Position numbers and translations under genes: made by a program. A DNA stretch of 64,000 bases from Anaerolineae bacterium. Its GTDB lineage: Bacteria > Chloroflexota > Anaerolineae > 4572-78 > J111. The notes beneath the pieces were generated by a model. The model was not told the origin of the DNA and ran no database searches. It saw only the letters and a program-made list of their open reading frames with translations. This document shows positions 20,266 through 31,000 of the stretch, in pieces (the first letter of the stretch is position 1; each line of letters begins with the position of its first letter). The stretch covers positions 62,001-126,000 of the forward strand of contig JAHDWA010000022.1 in NCBI GenBank assembly GCA_023382535.1. The letters run 5' to 3'.

Positions 20266-23037
20266 TCACCCTTCATCCCCTGATAGCACAAAGGCCGACC
20301 AGTAGTAGGGATTGGGATATTTCGCCCGCACCTCAATTTGGGCCAGCCGCAGGGCTTTGGCTTTGCTCATCCCATCCTTCAAATGCGTGTAAAACCGCTC
20401 CATCAGCAACGAGGTGGCTTCATCCTCGACCACCCACAAGCTGGCGATGACACTGGGCGTGCCGGCATAGAGAAAGGATCGAGTTAATCCTACCACCTCA
20501 TCACCGGCTGTTACGCCCAGGCCAGTTCGCAAACCTTTCGCGCCTAACTGGGTTTCACAGGCGCTAAGGACGACCAAGCTCGTCTTATCGGTTAGGTCGA
20601 GGTCATAAATCTCGAGGACATCGAGGCGACCGTCGTGCTGGTTGTCGCTAGTCAAATAGATACTGCTAAAAAGAGGACTATCAGGGTTATATACTCCGTG
20701 GGCAGCAATGTGAAGAATATTATTTCTCCCCGCCTTAGCCCGGAAGATAGTTTCTGTCGCTTCATTACCCAACAATGGTTGTATCTGAAAAAGCTCGGCG
20801 ACTGATTGAGCTTCCTTTTCAGCAAAAGGAAGCGAACTTAATGCTCCAGTTCCGGTTGGGTTGCCGATGACAAGCGCTGTATCAAAAGCTTGCGGTTCAT
20901 CAGGTACAAATCGCAGGGCGCTAGCGCTAGGCAACGTAAAAGGTACATACTTGTCGATGAAATAATCGGTCCCGTCAGTTAACGCAGCAAAAGGGACGTA
21001 GTGAAGAATACCGTGTGGCACAATGAGGATGGTATCTGTTTCGAGATAAGTCGCTACAGGCTGGATTAACCATTCATACAATTGACGTAGGGTATCTGGA
21101 TTCGGGCTATCAGTCTCGGCAAAATCGTGATAGATCAAGATGGCTTCAAATAACTGCTGTCTACTGACATTGATCTCTATTACCTCAAACTTTTGCCGAG
21201 TGACAATAAAGACGTACGTGTTTTGATCGGTTACAAAGAATTCAACGAGCGTTGTGCCTTCACCAAGCAAATTCTGGATCTCAGCCAGAGAAGCAGTATC
21301 AACACTGACGAGCGATGCGGCTGTAGGGCTTTGTCGCTTGAGCTCCACTAATAGCCTGGCATATTCTGCTTCAAGTTCTTTCAATTCGAAGGAAGTAGTA
21401 GTAGATTGAGTACGAAGGTGTGCTATTTCGGCTCTAAGTTGTTGTTCCTGTTGAAGCAAATCCTGGTTAGCGCCGGCGCGAAAGTCAATGCGATCTACAG
21501 CTAGTTGGTCAAGAAAAGCACGGGCGCGTGCCCGCTCCGCATAATCGAACGCTTCTATTGGCTTTTCAAGTTTGAGAAGCAACGGAATAATGCGCTCATA
21601 TAGCTGAGCCGTATTGGCATCAAACAGCAATTTAAATTCTTCTAATCGTAAATCGCCGCGGATTTTTTCGCGCAAGGCAATGGCTGCTGAATAATGGTCT
21701 AATGCGGTTGAATCCCGCCCCATTTTCTCTTCTATAAATCCCAGTTCGCTCCGAGCATCACTTTGTAACCCAGGATCATTCAAATCATCTGCGAAGGCTA
21801 AAGCTTGCCCTAAATATGTTAGGGCCTCCCGGTTTTGACCTCTTTGGTGCGAAATGCGTCCCAACCCAATAAGTGCAGCTGTAGCTCCGCCCTGATCTGG
21901 CGGGACAAAAGGCGATCCGGAGTCGTAGACTTTGTAGGCCTGTTCGTAGGCTGAGATGGCTTGTTGATACTGCTCCATCCTTTCATAGGCAATACCGAGG
22001 CTTAACAAAATTCTGCCTCGCGACCACTGCTGTGCCTCCTGATTAGGCAGTCCAAATGCACTCTTAATGAGATTTTCTTCTGAAATCTGAAAGGGTCCTA
22101 AAAAACCGGGCGCTTCTAACGCTCTGTTTAGATCTTTCAAAGCAAGTTCATAATTTTGGTTGATCAAATTGGTAACACCAGCAGCGTACTGTATGCTTGG
22201 CATTACCTCCACCTGTTGGAACTGATTGTATCGCCTGGCTGCTATCAGCGCCGCGGTTGAAGACACTTGTGCCTGCTCCGTATAACGTAGGGCTGTGAAC
22301 GAGTCGCCGATGGCCAGATACATTCGACCGATTTCGCTGCGTAAACTTGCCTCAGTTCCCAAATTGGCGATGATGCCAAGGTAGGAAATATCGTCAGGAG
22401 TTTCTTCCCACCAATTCCAATTAATTTCCTCCCAAATCTGCAACGCGCCAACATAATGCTCGATAGCGGAGAAGTAGTCACCACTGTCACGATAAGTTTT
22501 AGCTTGTTCAACTTTTAGCTTGCTTCGGGATTTAAGTGACTCGTCTTGTTCACCGGAATTTTGTGCTATCGCAGGTCCGCAATGATTAAGGCGCTGTACT
22601 GCCAGACTGTAATCAAACGACCGATCTTCCACGAGACTCGACACTTGTATTTGGAAAGTTCCACTAGTGGGTAGTTCAACACCGCCAATAACGGAGCTCG
22701 AGTCCCAACCTGTGCCGTGACCGGAAGTGATCAGTCTACCTATTGGATCCAACAACTCAATTCTAGGCAAGTCAATATCGGCGCTAAGATAATGTGGGGT
22801 ATTGCCGGTCACAAGGATTGTCAGGCAATCATCTCCCTGACCTTCCATCAGCCATGTCTGGCTCACGCCAGAAGGCAGATTATCCTCCACAATTTGATTG
22901 TAAGCGATCCACTTTTCATCAGATGCGAATGACTGACTTGGCGATGAAGACAAGAAAACCAGTACAAGCAAACAATAATTGACTGCCCTGAGTATTAACA
23001 GTTTTTGATTAAGAAAAACAAGAAGATTTACGCTCAT
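20266..23037 (-). CDS. Exported CHAT protein with N-terminal PPC-like beta domain and TPRs
   Basis: 923 aa from ATG 23037 (MSVNLLVFLNQ); the 16 codons upstream overlap the end of a CHAT pseudogene in another frame. Signal/anchor at about 13-33. Residues about 40-155 look like a pre-peptidase C-terminal-type beta sandwich (DDCLTILVTGNTPHYLSADI, GTFQIQVSSLVEDRSFDYSL), a domain of exported proteins. Diverged TPRs follow, then CHAT with His780 (LHIAAHG) and Cys827 (LSACET). Compared with the paralogues there is a short insertion after the Cys (GAKGLRTGLGV). It ends at WSAFVLSGDEG without a C-terminal helix. Confidence 0.85.
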   Translation of the reverse strand: MSVNLLVFLNQKLLILRAVNYCLLVLVFLSSSPSQSFASDEKWIAYNQIVEDNLPSGVSQTWLMEGQGDDCLTILVTGNTPHYLSADIDLPRIELLDPIGRLITSGHGTGWDSSSVIGGVELPTSGTFQIQVSSLVEDRSFDYSLAVQRLNHCGPAIAQNSGEQDESLKSRSKLKVEQAKTYRDSGDYFSAIEHYVGALQIWEEINWNWWEETPDDISYLGIIANLGTEASLRSEIGRMYLAIGDSFTALRYTEQAQVSSTAALIAARRYNQFQQVEVMPSIQYAAGVTNLINQNYELALKDLNRALEAPGFLGPFQISEENLIKSAFGLPNQEAQQWSRGRILLSLGIAYERMEQYQQAISAYEQAYKVYDSGSPFVPPDQGGATAALIGLGRISHQRGQNREALTYLGQALAFADDLNDPGLQSDARSELGFIEEKMGRDSTALDHYSAAIALREKIRGDLRLEEFKLLFDANTAQLYERIIPLLLKLEKPIEAFDYAERARARAFLDQLAVDRIDFRAGANQDLLQQEQQLRAEIAHLRTQSTTTSFELKELEAEYARLLVELKRQSPTAASLVSVDTASLAEIQNLLGEGTTLVEFFVTDQNTYVFIVTRQKFEVIEINVSRQQLFEAILIYHDFAETDSPNPDTLRQLYEWLIQPVATYLETDTILIVPHGILHYVPFAALTDGTDYFIDKYVPFTLPSASALRFVPDEPQAFDTALVIGNPTGTGALSSLPFAEKEAQSVAELFQIQPLLGNEATETIFRAKAGRNNILHIAAHGVYNPDSPLFSSIYLTSDNQHDGRLDVLEIYDLDLTDKTSLVVLSACETQLGAKGLRTGLGVTAGDEVVGLTRSFLYAGTPSVIASLWVVEDEATSLLMERFYTHLKDGMSKAKALRLAQIEVRAKYPNPYYWSAFVLSGDEG

Positions 23038-23059
23038 CTTGTTCCACTCATGGTGAAGA

Positions 23060-23490
23060 CTAATTTGTCTTATTTTTGCCGGCATCGCCAGCTAGCACAA
23101 ACGCCGCCCAATAATATAATATGGGTTAGGATATTTCTCCCGTACTTCCAACTGCGCCTGACGCAGCGCCTCGGCCTTGCTCATTCCATCTTTCAGATGG
23201 ATGTAGAAGCGCTCTATCAGCAGCGAGGTGGCTTGGTCCTCCACGTTCCACAGGCTGGCGATGACACTGGGCGTTCTGGCGAAGAAAAAGTTCGAGTTAA
23301 TCTAACAATATCGTCCCCAGCGGTAATGCACTGGCCAGTTTGCACGCTGATAGTCCGCATAGGCCTCGGCGTAACGTGCTTGGGTCTCGTAGAAGTCCCT
23401 GATATGATTCAAGCTCGATCATACCATGGCCTAGTCGCCCCCTTCACGGGCAACAACCAGAGATTGCTGGTAGCTTCCAATGCATTATAA
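23060..23490 (-). pseudogene. TPR-CHAT pseudogene A with large internal deletion
   Basis: Minus-strand translation shows a TPR piece (YETQARYAEAYADYQ), then directly a late CHAT piece (DIVRLT, SLWNVEDQATSLLIERFYIH, MSKAEALRQAQLEVREKYP, YYWAAFVLAGD). The region between, including both catalytic residues, is missing and stops and frameshifts are present. It ends at the stop at 23060-23062, inside the upstream part of the next gene's open frame. The same TPR-to-CHAT junction occurs in the pseudogene at 31441-32160. Confidence 0.75.
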
Positions 23491-23496
23491 TCGACG

Positions 23497-24056
23497 TTAT
23501 TTTACCCCTTTCCAGCTCCATACTAGTAGGCTTATCATAAGAAGTAGAAGTATTGTGTTACCAACTAACAACCAGGTATGATCTGGTCTAGCAATGGCTT
23601 CAGTTTCCTTCACCGCACTAACCGCTTGTTGCCCTGTCCAATCTTCTATAGGCTCAAATTCACCTCCGTCTCCTGACAGTACAAAAGCTGCCCAGTAATA
23701 GGGATTGGGGAACTTCTCCCGAGTTTCAATCTGGGCTTGGCGCAGTGCCTCGGCTTTGCTCATACCCTCACCCAGATGAGTATAGAATCGCTCCATCAGC
23801 AGCGATGTCGCTTCATCCTCTACATTCCACAAACTGGCGATGACACTGGGCGTCCCAGCGAAGATGAAAGCCCGAGTTAAGCCGACCAACTCGTCCCCCT
23901 CACTCAAATCACCGAGATTGGTCTCGCAGGCACTAAGGATGACCAAATCAGTTTTCTTCAAATCCAGATCGTAGATCTTGCTAATAGTGAGCTAGCGGTC
24001 GTAGTGATTCTCAGAAGTCAGGACAATAGGGGAACAGAGAAGGGCAACGGATTAAG
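23497..24056 (-). pseudogene. CHAT C-terminal fragment retaining the catalytic Cys but not the His
   Basis: An open 154-codon stretch (23497-23961) encodes the second half of a CHAT domain from DLVILSACETNLG to YYWAAFVLSGDGG, followed by a linker and a C-terminal membrane helix (TWLLVGNTILLLLMISLLVW). Upstream homology continues to 24056 (the NPL... part just after the catalytic His) but with an in-frame TAG and frameshifts. The catalytic His and everything before it are gone. The remnant begins about 5 bp after the stop codon of the zinc-ribbon CHAT gene. It may still be translated from ATG 23961, but a functional peptidase is not possible. Confidence 0.75.
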
Positions 24057-24060
24057 ATCT

Positions 24061-27000
24061 TCAATCCAAATAAGTTCTACATTTTGGACATACTCTCACA
24101 TCATGCGAGACCTCGGTGGTGCACGTTGGACAAGCAAAAACAAATTCTGTCCCGCAGTGATTACAATGGGAGTCGTTATCTCCTACGGCATAATAACATT
24201 TCGGACAAATTGCTTGTTCACATCGTAAACACAAGCCATTATCAAAATCTATGGCTCCGCCACAGGATGGGCATTTTGGGCGTAAATCCACTCGGCAGTA
24301 AGGGCATCTTGCGGCATTGAAAGCCACCTCTCGTTCACACTTGGGGTTGGTACAAACGATAATCAGCTTTTCACCACAATTTCTACATATGGACTCATCA
24401 ACTTCAATAGGAAAACAGCAGCGGACGCAAAGGCATGCATTGCATTTCTGACAATATCCTGTTCCTGCTATAGATGCGTACCCGCAGCGCAAACATCTTG
24501 TTTGAAGACGGGCAAGCAGGTACCTTTGACGCCTGACTGCTCGAGGTGAAGGTTGTGGTCTTTGATAAACCTGATTCTGGTTCCGTGAGAAATACCAACG
24601 AAGTGACCCAAAAATAACCAGGGCTGATATGATCACAACAGCCCATTTACTTGCGGGAGAGGCTTTTAGATTAACCCATGATGTAGACAGGATATCAGAG
24701 GTCGATTCATGCTGCGACGATTCGGCTAATGCTTGTGTTGTCGGAGATACACCTCCATCTCCCGACAGCACAAAGCCCGCCCAATAATATGGATTCGGAT
24801 ACTCCTGCCGCATGTCTAGTTGAGCTTGTCGCAGAGCCTCAGCTTTTCCCAGACCATCCTTCAAATGAGTGTAGAATCGCTCCATCAGCAGCGATGTCGC
24901 TTCATCCTCCACATTCCACAAACTGGCAATGACACTGGGCGTCCCGGCGAAGATGAAAGCCCGGGTCAAACCGACCAACTCATCCCCTTCGTTGAGATCA
25001 CCGAGATTAGTCTCGCAAGCGCTGAGAACGACCAAATCGGTCTTTTTCAAATCCAGCCCGTAGATCTCACCGACCGTCAACCAACCGTCATGGAATTGCG
25101 AATTGTCAATTGTGGATTGGGAATTATTAACTGGGTCGGGAGCCAAGGCGATGAGGGAGTTGAGTGGGGCGATAGGGTTGAACGTGCCGTGTGCGGCCAA
25201 GTGGAGGATGTTTGCTTGTGACACTTGCTCACGCACAGCGCTTTCGGTGGCGGCTTGGCCGATGAGCGGCTTCACGCGGAAGAGGTCAGCGATGGCTTTA
25301 GCTTCTTTTTCGGCGTATGGTAGCGAGCCGAGTTGGTCCCGGTACTGGCGTTGATCAACCGCCAATGAGGCAGTAGTGTCATAGTCACCGGTGACGGGGT
25401 TGCCTAGGACAAGAGGGACAGGCTGGCCAGTGTATGCAGTTTGCTTTGCGTTTTTCTGGATGAAGGGTAGGCTGCTGGCACTGGGCAGAGTGGTGAGGGT
25501 ATAATCGTCAATCAGGTAGCGTTTGCCGTCGGTTAAAGCAGCGAAAGGGAGGAAGTGCAGGACGCTGTGAGGGATGATGGCCAGATGGGACGCTTTAAGA
25601 TGGGATTTGAGTGGTTCAATCAACCATTGGTAGAGAGTCATGGCGCTCTCAGGGTAAGAGATATCAACATTGTTGAAGTCACGGAAGGCAATGATTTGTT
25701 TAGTGAGTTGTTCTGGGTTGACCTCGAGTGGAATGATCTGGAAATCGCCTTCAGTCAACAGGAAGGCCAGGATTTTGTCTTCCAAAACGTAATATGAAAT
25801 CAAGGTAGTTTTGTGATCCAGTAATTTTTGTGCCTGTTCTGCCTCCAGGATGTAATCTGCACTACGCCCCGGCACTAAAGAGGCCAGTTCCGCGCCTTGA
25901 GCGGCAATGTCTCGCTGTGTCTCAATATAGTCGGCTTCGATCTCAGCCAATTGGTTTTCCAAATCGGCTATAAGTTCAGGTTCAGATGGATTAACAGCCT
26001 TCGCTTTCGTTAAATCATCCTGGAGTACCTGGCGTTGAGTATAACGTGCTTGCTCCTGTGTGAGTAAATTGGTAATTGTCGTATCCGCCAACTGCACCTG
26101 CCCGGTAGACAACGAGTCCAGAAAGGCCCGTCCCCGGCTCTGTTCGACAGTGAGAAAGGCAGCTTCAGCCTGCCCTTGCTGCTGAAGGATATCAACGGCA
26201 GCGCGATAGGTAGAAGTGTGCAGAGCAATGAATTCAGCTCGACCCACTTCACTTCCCGCTACTACTCTGATTGAGTCGAAAATTATGATAGCCTGTCGGA
26301 AGCTGTCCAAGGCTTCGTCATACTGCCCTTGAGCACGATAGATCCCCCCCAAATTGTGGAAGGTACTGCCTTCCCCGATCCGGTCGCCTATCCCGCGGCT
26401 AATCGCTACAGCCCGCAGGGAGCTGTCTAGGGCTTCGCCATATCGCCCCTGATAAATATAGACCGCCCCAATGTTGCTGAGGATAGTGCCTTCCACCGCC
26501 CGGCCGCCCACCTCGCGGCTAATCACTAGAGCTTGCTGGTAGTAATCCAAGGCTTCACCATATCGTCTCAGGATTTGATAGATCCCTCCTATGCCATTGA
26601 GGATAGCACCCTCCCCGATCCGGTTGCCCACCTCACGGACAATTGTCAGAGCCTGCTGGAAGTAGTCTAAAGCTTCGCTATATCGCCCCTGAGCTTGATA
26701 TATCACCCCTATGTTGTTGAGGGTGGCACCTTCCCCAGGACGATCGCCCATTTCACGGCTAATCGCTAGGGCTTGCTGAGAGTTGTTCAGGGCCTCGGCG
26801 AAACGGCCCTGGCTGACATAGACCGACCCCATGTTGTTGAGAATAGTGCTTTCCCCAGCCTGGCTGCCCACCTCGCTTAGAATTATCCGGGCTTGCTGAT
26901 AGCTGTCCAAAGCTTTGCCATATTGTCCTTGAAATTGATAGACCGACCCTATGTTGTTAAGGGAGGCACCTTCCCCAGCCCGGTCTCCCACCTCGCGGCG

Positions 27001-27900
27001 AATGGTCAGAGCTTGCTGGAAGTAGTCCAAAGCTTCGCTATATCGGCCCTGAGCTTGATAGCCCCCCCCAATGTTATCGAGAGTATCGCCCTCCCCAGCC
27101 CGGTCTCCCACCTCGCGGCGAATGGTCAGAGCCTGCTGGAAGTAGTCCAAAGCTTCGCTATATCGCCCCTGAGCCTGATAAACCGCCCCGATATTATGAA
27201 AGGCGGTTCCTTCCTCAGCCCGGTCGCCCACCTCGCGGTGAATGGCTAAGGCTTGCTGGAAACTGTCCAGAGCCTCGGCATATCGGCCCTGGCTCATATA
27301 AACCGATCCAATCCCGTTGAGAGCCGTACCTTCCCCGGACCGAATACCTACCTCGCGGTGAATGGCTAAGGCTTGCTGGAAACTGTCCAGAGCCTCGGCA
27401 TATCGGCCCTGGCTCATATAAACCGATCCAATCCCGTTGAGAGCCGTACCTTCCCCGTACCGAATACCTACTTCGCTTAGAATGATCCGGGCTTGCTGAT
27501 AGCTGTCTAGGGCTTCACTATATCGCCCCTGAGCACGATACACCTCGCCAATGTTGTTAAGAGTAATCCCTTCAAATCCACGATTGCCACTGGTCTGGAA
27601 GATATCCCAAGCTACCTGATAAGTTTCTAACGCGCCTGAATAGTTACTTGCGCTGCTACGAAGTAACCCCAAAGCCATTGCACAAATCCCTAAATTGTCG
27701 GGATTGGCAAAGTTGGCTAGATCGCGTTTGGCGAAGCCAGCTTCAAGCAACGGCAAAGCCTCGGCTGCTTGGCCATCAGTAAATAGTTTCACCCCTTGGG
27801 TGCACTGCGCTGCTGAATCATCCTGGGCTGCAATACTCTGAGGGAATAGCAGTAACAAGGTAGTGACCAAGGTCAGTATGCTTAAGTGTAATCTTTTCAT
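24061..27900 (-). CDS. TPR-CHAT protein with transmembrane helix and C-terminal zinc-ribbon array
   Basis: 1279 aa from ATG 27900, chosen because of the GGGAGGG/AAGGGA leader and the signal peptide that follows (MKRLHLSILTLVTTLLLLF); the open frame extends 75 codons upstream. About 12 TPR units of 40 aa; units 2 and 3 are almost identical at DNA level. CHAT follows with His904 (LHLAAHG) and Cys962 (LSACET). After SGDGG come a Ser-rich linker, one membrane helix (WAVVIISALVIFGSLRWYF) and about 150 residues with repeated CxxC pairs (CLRCGY, CQKC, CRNCGE, CPYC, CPSCGG, CPKC, CNHCG, CPTC, CPKC), typical of double zinc ribbons. Inferred topology: CHAT outside, zinc ribbons in the cytoplasm. Confidence 0.88.
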   Translation of the reverse strand: MKRLHLSILTLVTTLLLLFPQSIAAQDDSAAQCTQGVKLFTDGQAAEALPLLEAGFAKRDLANFANPDNLGICAMALGLLRSSASNYSGALETYQVAWDIFQTSGNRGFEGITLNNIGEVYRAQGRYSEALDSYQQARIILSEVGIRYGEGTALNGIGSVYMSQGRYAEALDSFQQALAIHREVGIRSGEGTALNGIGSVYMSQGRYAEALDSFQQALAIHREVGDRAEEGTAFHNIGAVYQAQGRYSEALDYFQQALTIRREVGDRAGEGDTLDNIGGGYQAQGRYSEALDYFQQALTIRREVGDRAGEGASLNNIGSVYQFQGQYGKALDSYQQARIILSEVGSQAGESTILNNMGSVYVSQGRFAEALNNSQQALAISREMGDRPGEGATLNNIGVIYQAQGRYSEALDYFQQALTIVREVGNRIGEGAILNGIGGIYQILRRYGEALDYYQQALVISREVGGRAVEGTILSNIGAVYIYQGRYGEALDSSLRAVAISRGIGDRIGEGSTFHNLGGIYRAQGQYDEALDSFRQAIIIFDSIRVVAGSEVGRAEFIALHTSTYRAAVDILQQQGQAEAAFLTVEQSRGRAFLDSLSTGQVQLADTTITNLLTQEQARYTQRQVLQDDLTKAKAVNPSEPELIADLENQLAEIEADYIETQRDIAAQGAELASLVPGRSADYILEAEQAQKLLDHKTTLISYYVLEDKILAFLLTEGDFQIIPLEVNPEQLTKQIIAFRDFNNVDISYPESAMTLYQWLIEPLKSHLKASHLAIIPHSVLHFLPFAALTDGKRYLIDDYTLTTLPSASSLPFIQKNAKQTAYTGQPVPLVLGNPVTGDYDTTASLAVDQRQYRDQLGSLPYAEKEAKAIADLFRVKPLIGQAATESAVREQVSQANILHLAAHGTFNPIAPLNSLIALAPDPVNNSQSTIDNSQFHDGWLTVGEIYGLDLKKTDLVVLSACETNLGDLNEGDELVGLTRAFIFAGTPSVIASLWNVEDEATSLLMERFYTHLKDGLGKAEALRQAQLDMRQEYPNPYYWAGFVLSGDGGVSPTTQALAESSQHESTSDILSTSWVNLKASPASKWAVVIISALVIFGSLRWYFSRNQNQVYQRPQPSPRAVRRQRYLLARLQTRCLRCGYASIAGTGYCQKCNACLCVRCCFPIEVDESICRNCGEKLIIVCTNPKCEREVAFNAARCPYCRVDLRPKCPSCGGAIDFDNGLCLRCEQAICPKCYYAVGDNDSHCNHCGTEFVFACPTCTTEVSHDVRVCPKCRTYLD
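27241..27480. repeat. Near-exact 120-bp tandem duplication of a TPR unit
   Basis: 27241-27360 and 27361-27480 are identical over their first 96 bp and differ at only a few later positions, while other 120-bp units in the same gene have diverged. It encodes TPR units 2 and 3 (GSVYMSQGRYAEALDSFQQA twice). Units at 27001 and 27121 are also close copies. Confidence 0.9.
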
Positions 27901-28088
27901 TCCCTTTTTCCCTCCCTCCCTTCTACCCTTTGAAACTATCACATTCCCGAACAAATTCTGTTGTACTGGCTCGCCGAACAAATCCGTTAGCTCCTCAGCC
28001 TTTGCCTCGGACTCGCCTCCCTTCGCTCTCCAACAACAACCGCCAATTCTTTGCATGCCACTAGTACTTGGTCCAGGATTGGGTATAC

Positions 28089-31000
28089 TCACCCTCCATC
28101 CCCCGACAGTACAAACGCCGCCCAATAGTACGGATTCGGATCCTTCTCACGCACCTCCAACTGAGCTTGCCGCAACGCCTCAGCCTTACCTATACCATCT
28201 TTCAAATGCGTGTAAAACCGCTCCATTAGCAGTGACGTAGCCTCATCCTCCACATTCCACAAACTTGCGATGACACTGGGTGTACCAGCAAACATGAAGG
28301 CCCTGGTCAAGCCGACCAACTCGTCCCCTTCGCTGAGATCACCGAGATTAGTCTCGCAAGCGCTGAGAACGACCAAATCGGTCTTTTTCAAATCCAGCCC
28401 GTATACTTCACCGACAGTCAGCCAACCATCTACCGTTTGTGGATCTTCGATTTCGGATATTGGATTGTCAGGAGCCAGGGCGATGAGGGAATTAAGCGGG
28501 GTGATTGGATTGAATTTGCCGTGAGCGGCCAGGTGAAGGATGTTAGCTTGTGATGCTTGTTTACGCACAGCGGTCTCGGTAGCGTCTTCACCGACGAGTG
28601 GCTTCACACCGAATAATTCGGCGATGGCCTTGGCCTCTTTTTCGGCGTAGGGCAGTGAGCCAAGTTGATCCCGCGTGGCGGAGAAGGAGGCGGTAGTATC
28701 AAAGTCGCCAGTGGCGGGATTGCCCAGAACGAGGAGGCGAGTAGGTGAGGAGGTAAGAGCCTTTGCGGTTTGCCGGGCATTTTGCTGGATAAAAGACAGA
28801 CTACTGGCACTGGGCAGAGTGGTTAGGGTGTAGTCATCAATCAAGTAGCGCTGGCCGTCGGTCAGGGCGGCGAAAGGCAGGTAGTGCAGAATGTTGTGGG
28901 GGATGATAGCCAGGTGAGGAGTGATCAAATAAGGCTTGAGAGGATTGATTAGCCAATTGTATAGGGTAACGAGACTCTCCGGAGGGACCTCGTCTACGTT
29001 GGCAAAATCACGGAAGTACCGGATCTGTTCATCCAGTTCTGCCCGGCTGACCTCCAGGACAAGTGTTTGGAAGCTATCGCGGCTGATCAGAAAGGCCAGG
29101 GTTTTATCCTTCAGTACAAAATAAGAGATGAGGGTGGTTTGCTCATCTAGGAGGGGCTGAACCTGCGACACGCCGAATATGTTTTGGCTACGGCCTAGCA
29201 CCAAGTCGGCCAGTTCGTCGCTGCGGCCAGCAATGGCTGCCAGAACGGCGGCATAAGCGGCGTCAACCTCGGCCAAGTGGGCTTTCAAGGCGGCGACTAT
29301 CTCAGGCTCAGGCGGCTGGGCAGCCTGGGCTTGGACTAGGTTCTCCTGCAGCGCCTGGCGGCGGACATACAGCTCCTGTTCTTGAGCTAATAGCTCAGCC
29401 GCGGCACTATCAGTCAGTTGCACCTGTCCTGTGGCCAGCGAGTCCAGGAAGGCGCGGGCCCGGCCCTGCTCGGTGGTGAAAAAGGCGGCTTCCACTTCGC
29501 CTTGCTCGTAGAGCAGGTTAACGACCGCTTTATAAGTCGAGATGTATTGGGCGATATAGCCGGTCCGACCTGCTTCGCTGCCGGCCGTCGCCCGAATAGT
29601 CTCAAAAACAGCAATAGCTTGCTGATAGCTGGCCAATGCCTTAGCCACCCACCCTTGGCCAGCATAGACGACACCGATATTGTGGAGGGTGGTGCCTTCC
29701 CCAGCTCGGTCACCCACTTCGCGGACAATGATCAACGCACGCTGCAAGTTCTCTAACGCTTCGGCATACCGCCCCTGGGCAGCATAGATCCCGCCGATGT
29801 TACTGAGGGTGGTACCCTCTCCGACTCGGTTACCGGTCTCGCGGACAATCACCAGCGCTTGCTGATAGTTGTCCAACGCCTTGGTATACTGCTCCTGAGC
29901 ATCATAGACCGCGCCGATATTATTGAGAGTAGCGCCTTCCTGAGCCCGGTCACCGATCTCGTGAACAATGACCAGCGCCTGCTGAAAGCTCTCTAACGCC
30001 TCGGCATACCGCCCCTGAACACGATGGATTTCACCAATGTTGTTGAGGCTGATACCTTCCCAAGCCCGATACCCCACTTCACGAACAATGGCGAACGCCT
30101 GTTGATAATTCGCTAACGCCTCGGCATACCGTCCTTGGGCCTCATAGATCCCACCAATGTTGTTGAGGACAGCACCTTCCCCAGCTCGGTCGCCCCCTTC
30201 ACGATGAATGGCCAACGCCTGCTGCAAGCTCTCTAACGCTTCGGCATACTGCCCCTGGGCATGATAGAGTAACCCAATGTTATTGAGAGTGACACCCTCC
30301 CCAGCCCGGTCGCCCACTTCACGGCGAATAGTTAATGCCTGCCGATAACTTTCCAATGCCTCGGCATACCGCCCCTGGATACGATAGATTTCACCGATGT
30401 TGTTTAAAGTAACTCCTTCCCCGGCCCGGTCGCCCACTTCGTGGCGAATGGCCAACGCTTGCTGCAAACTCTCCAAGGCCTCAGCATGCCGCCCCCTGGC
30501 CTCATAGACTCCACTGATACCTACCAGGGCGACGGCCTCTCCGGTTCGGTCGCCGACCTCACGGAAAATAGCTAACGCTTGTCGATAACTGTCCAATGCC
30601 TCGACATACCGCCCCTGAACCTCATAGACGCCACCGATACCTGTGAGAGTGACACCTTCCCCAGCCCGATCGCCCACCTCACGACGAATAGTCAATGCCT
30701 GCTGATAACTCTCCAATGCCTCAGCATACCGTCCCTGAGCATCATAGACAACACCAATGTTGCTGAGGGCGGTGCCTTCCCCAGCTCGGTCATCCACTTC
30801 ACGAGTAATGGCCAACGCCTCCTGCAAGCTCTCCAACGCTTCGGTATATCGCCCCTGAGCTTCATAAATTGCTCCGATACCAGCACGGGCGACACCTTCT
30901 TCGGTCCGGTCACCCAGCTCCTGGTAAATGGCCAGCGCATGCTGATAACTGGCCAGCGCCTCACTGTATTGTGCCTGGGTACGATAGATCTCGCCGATAT

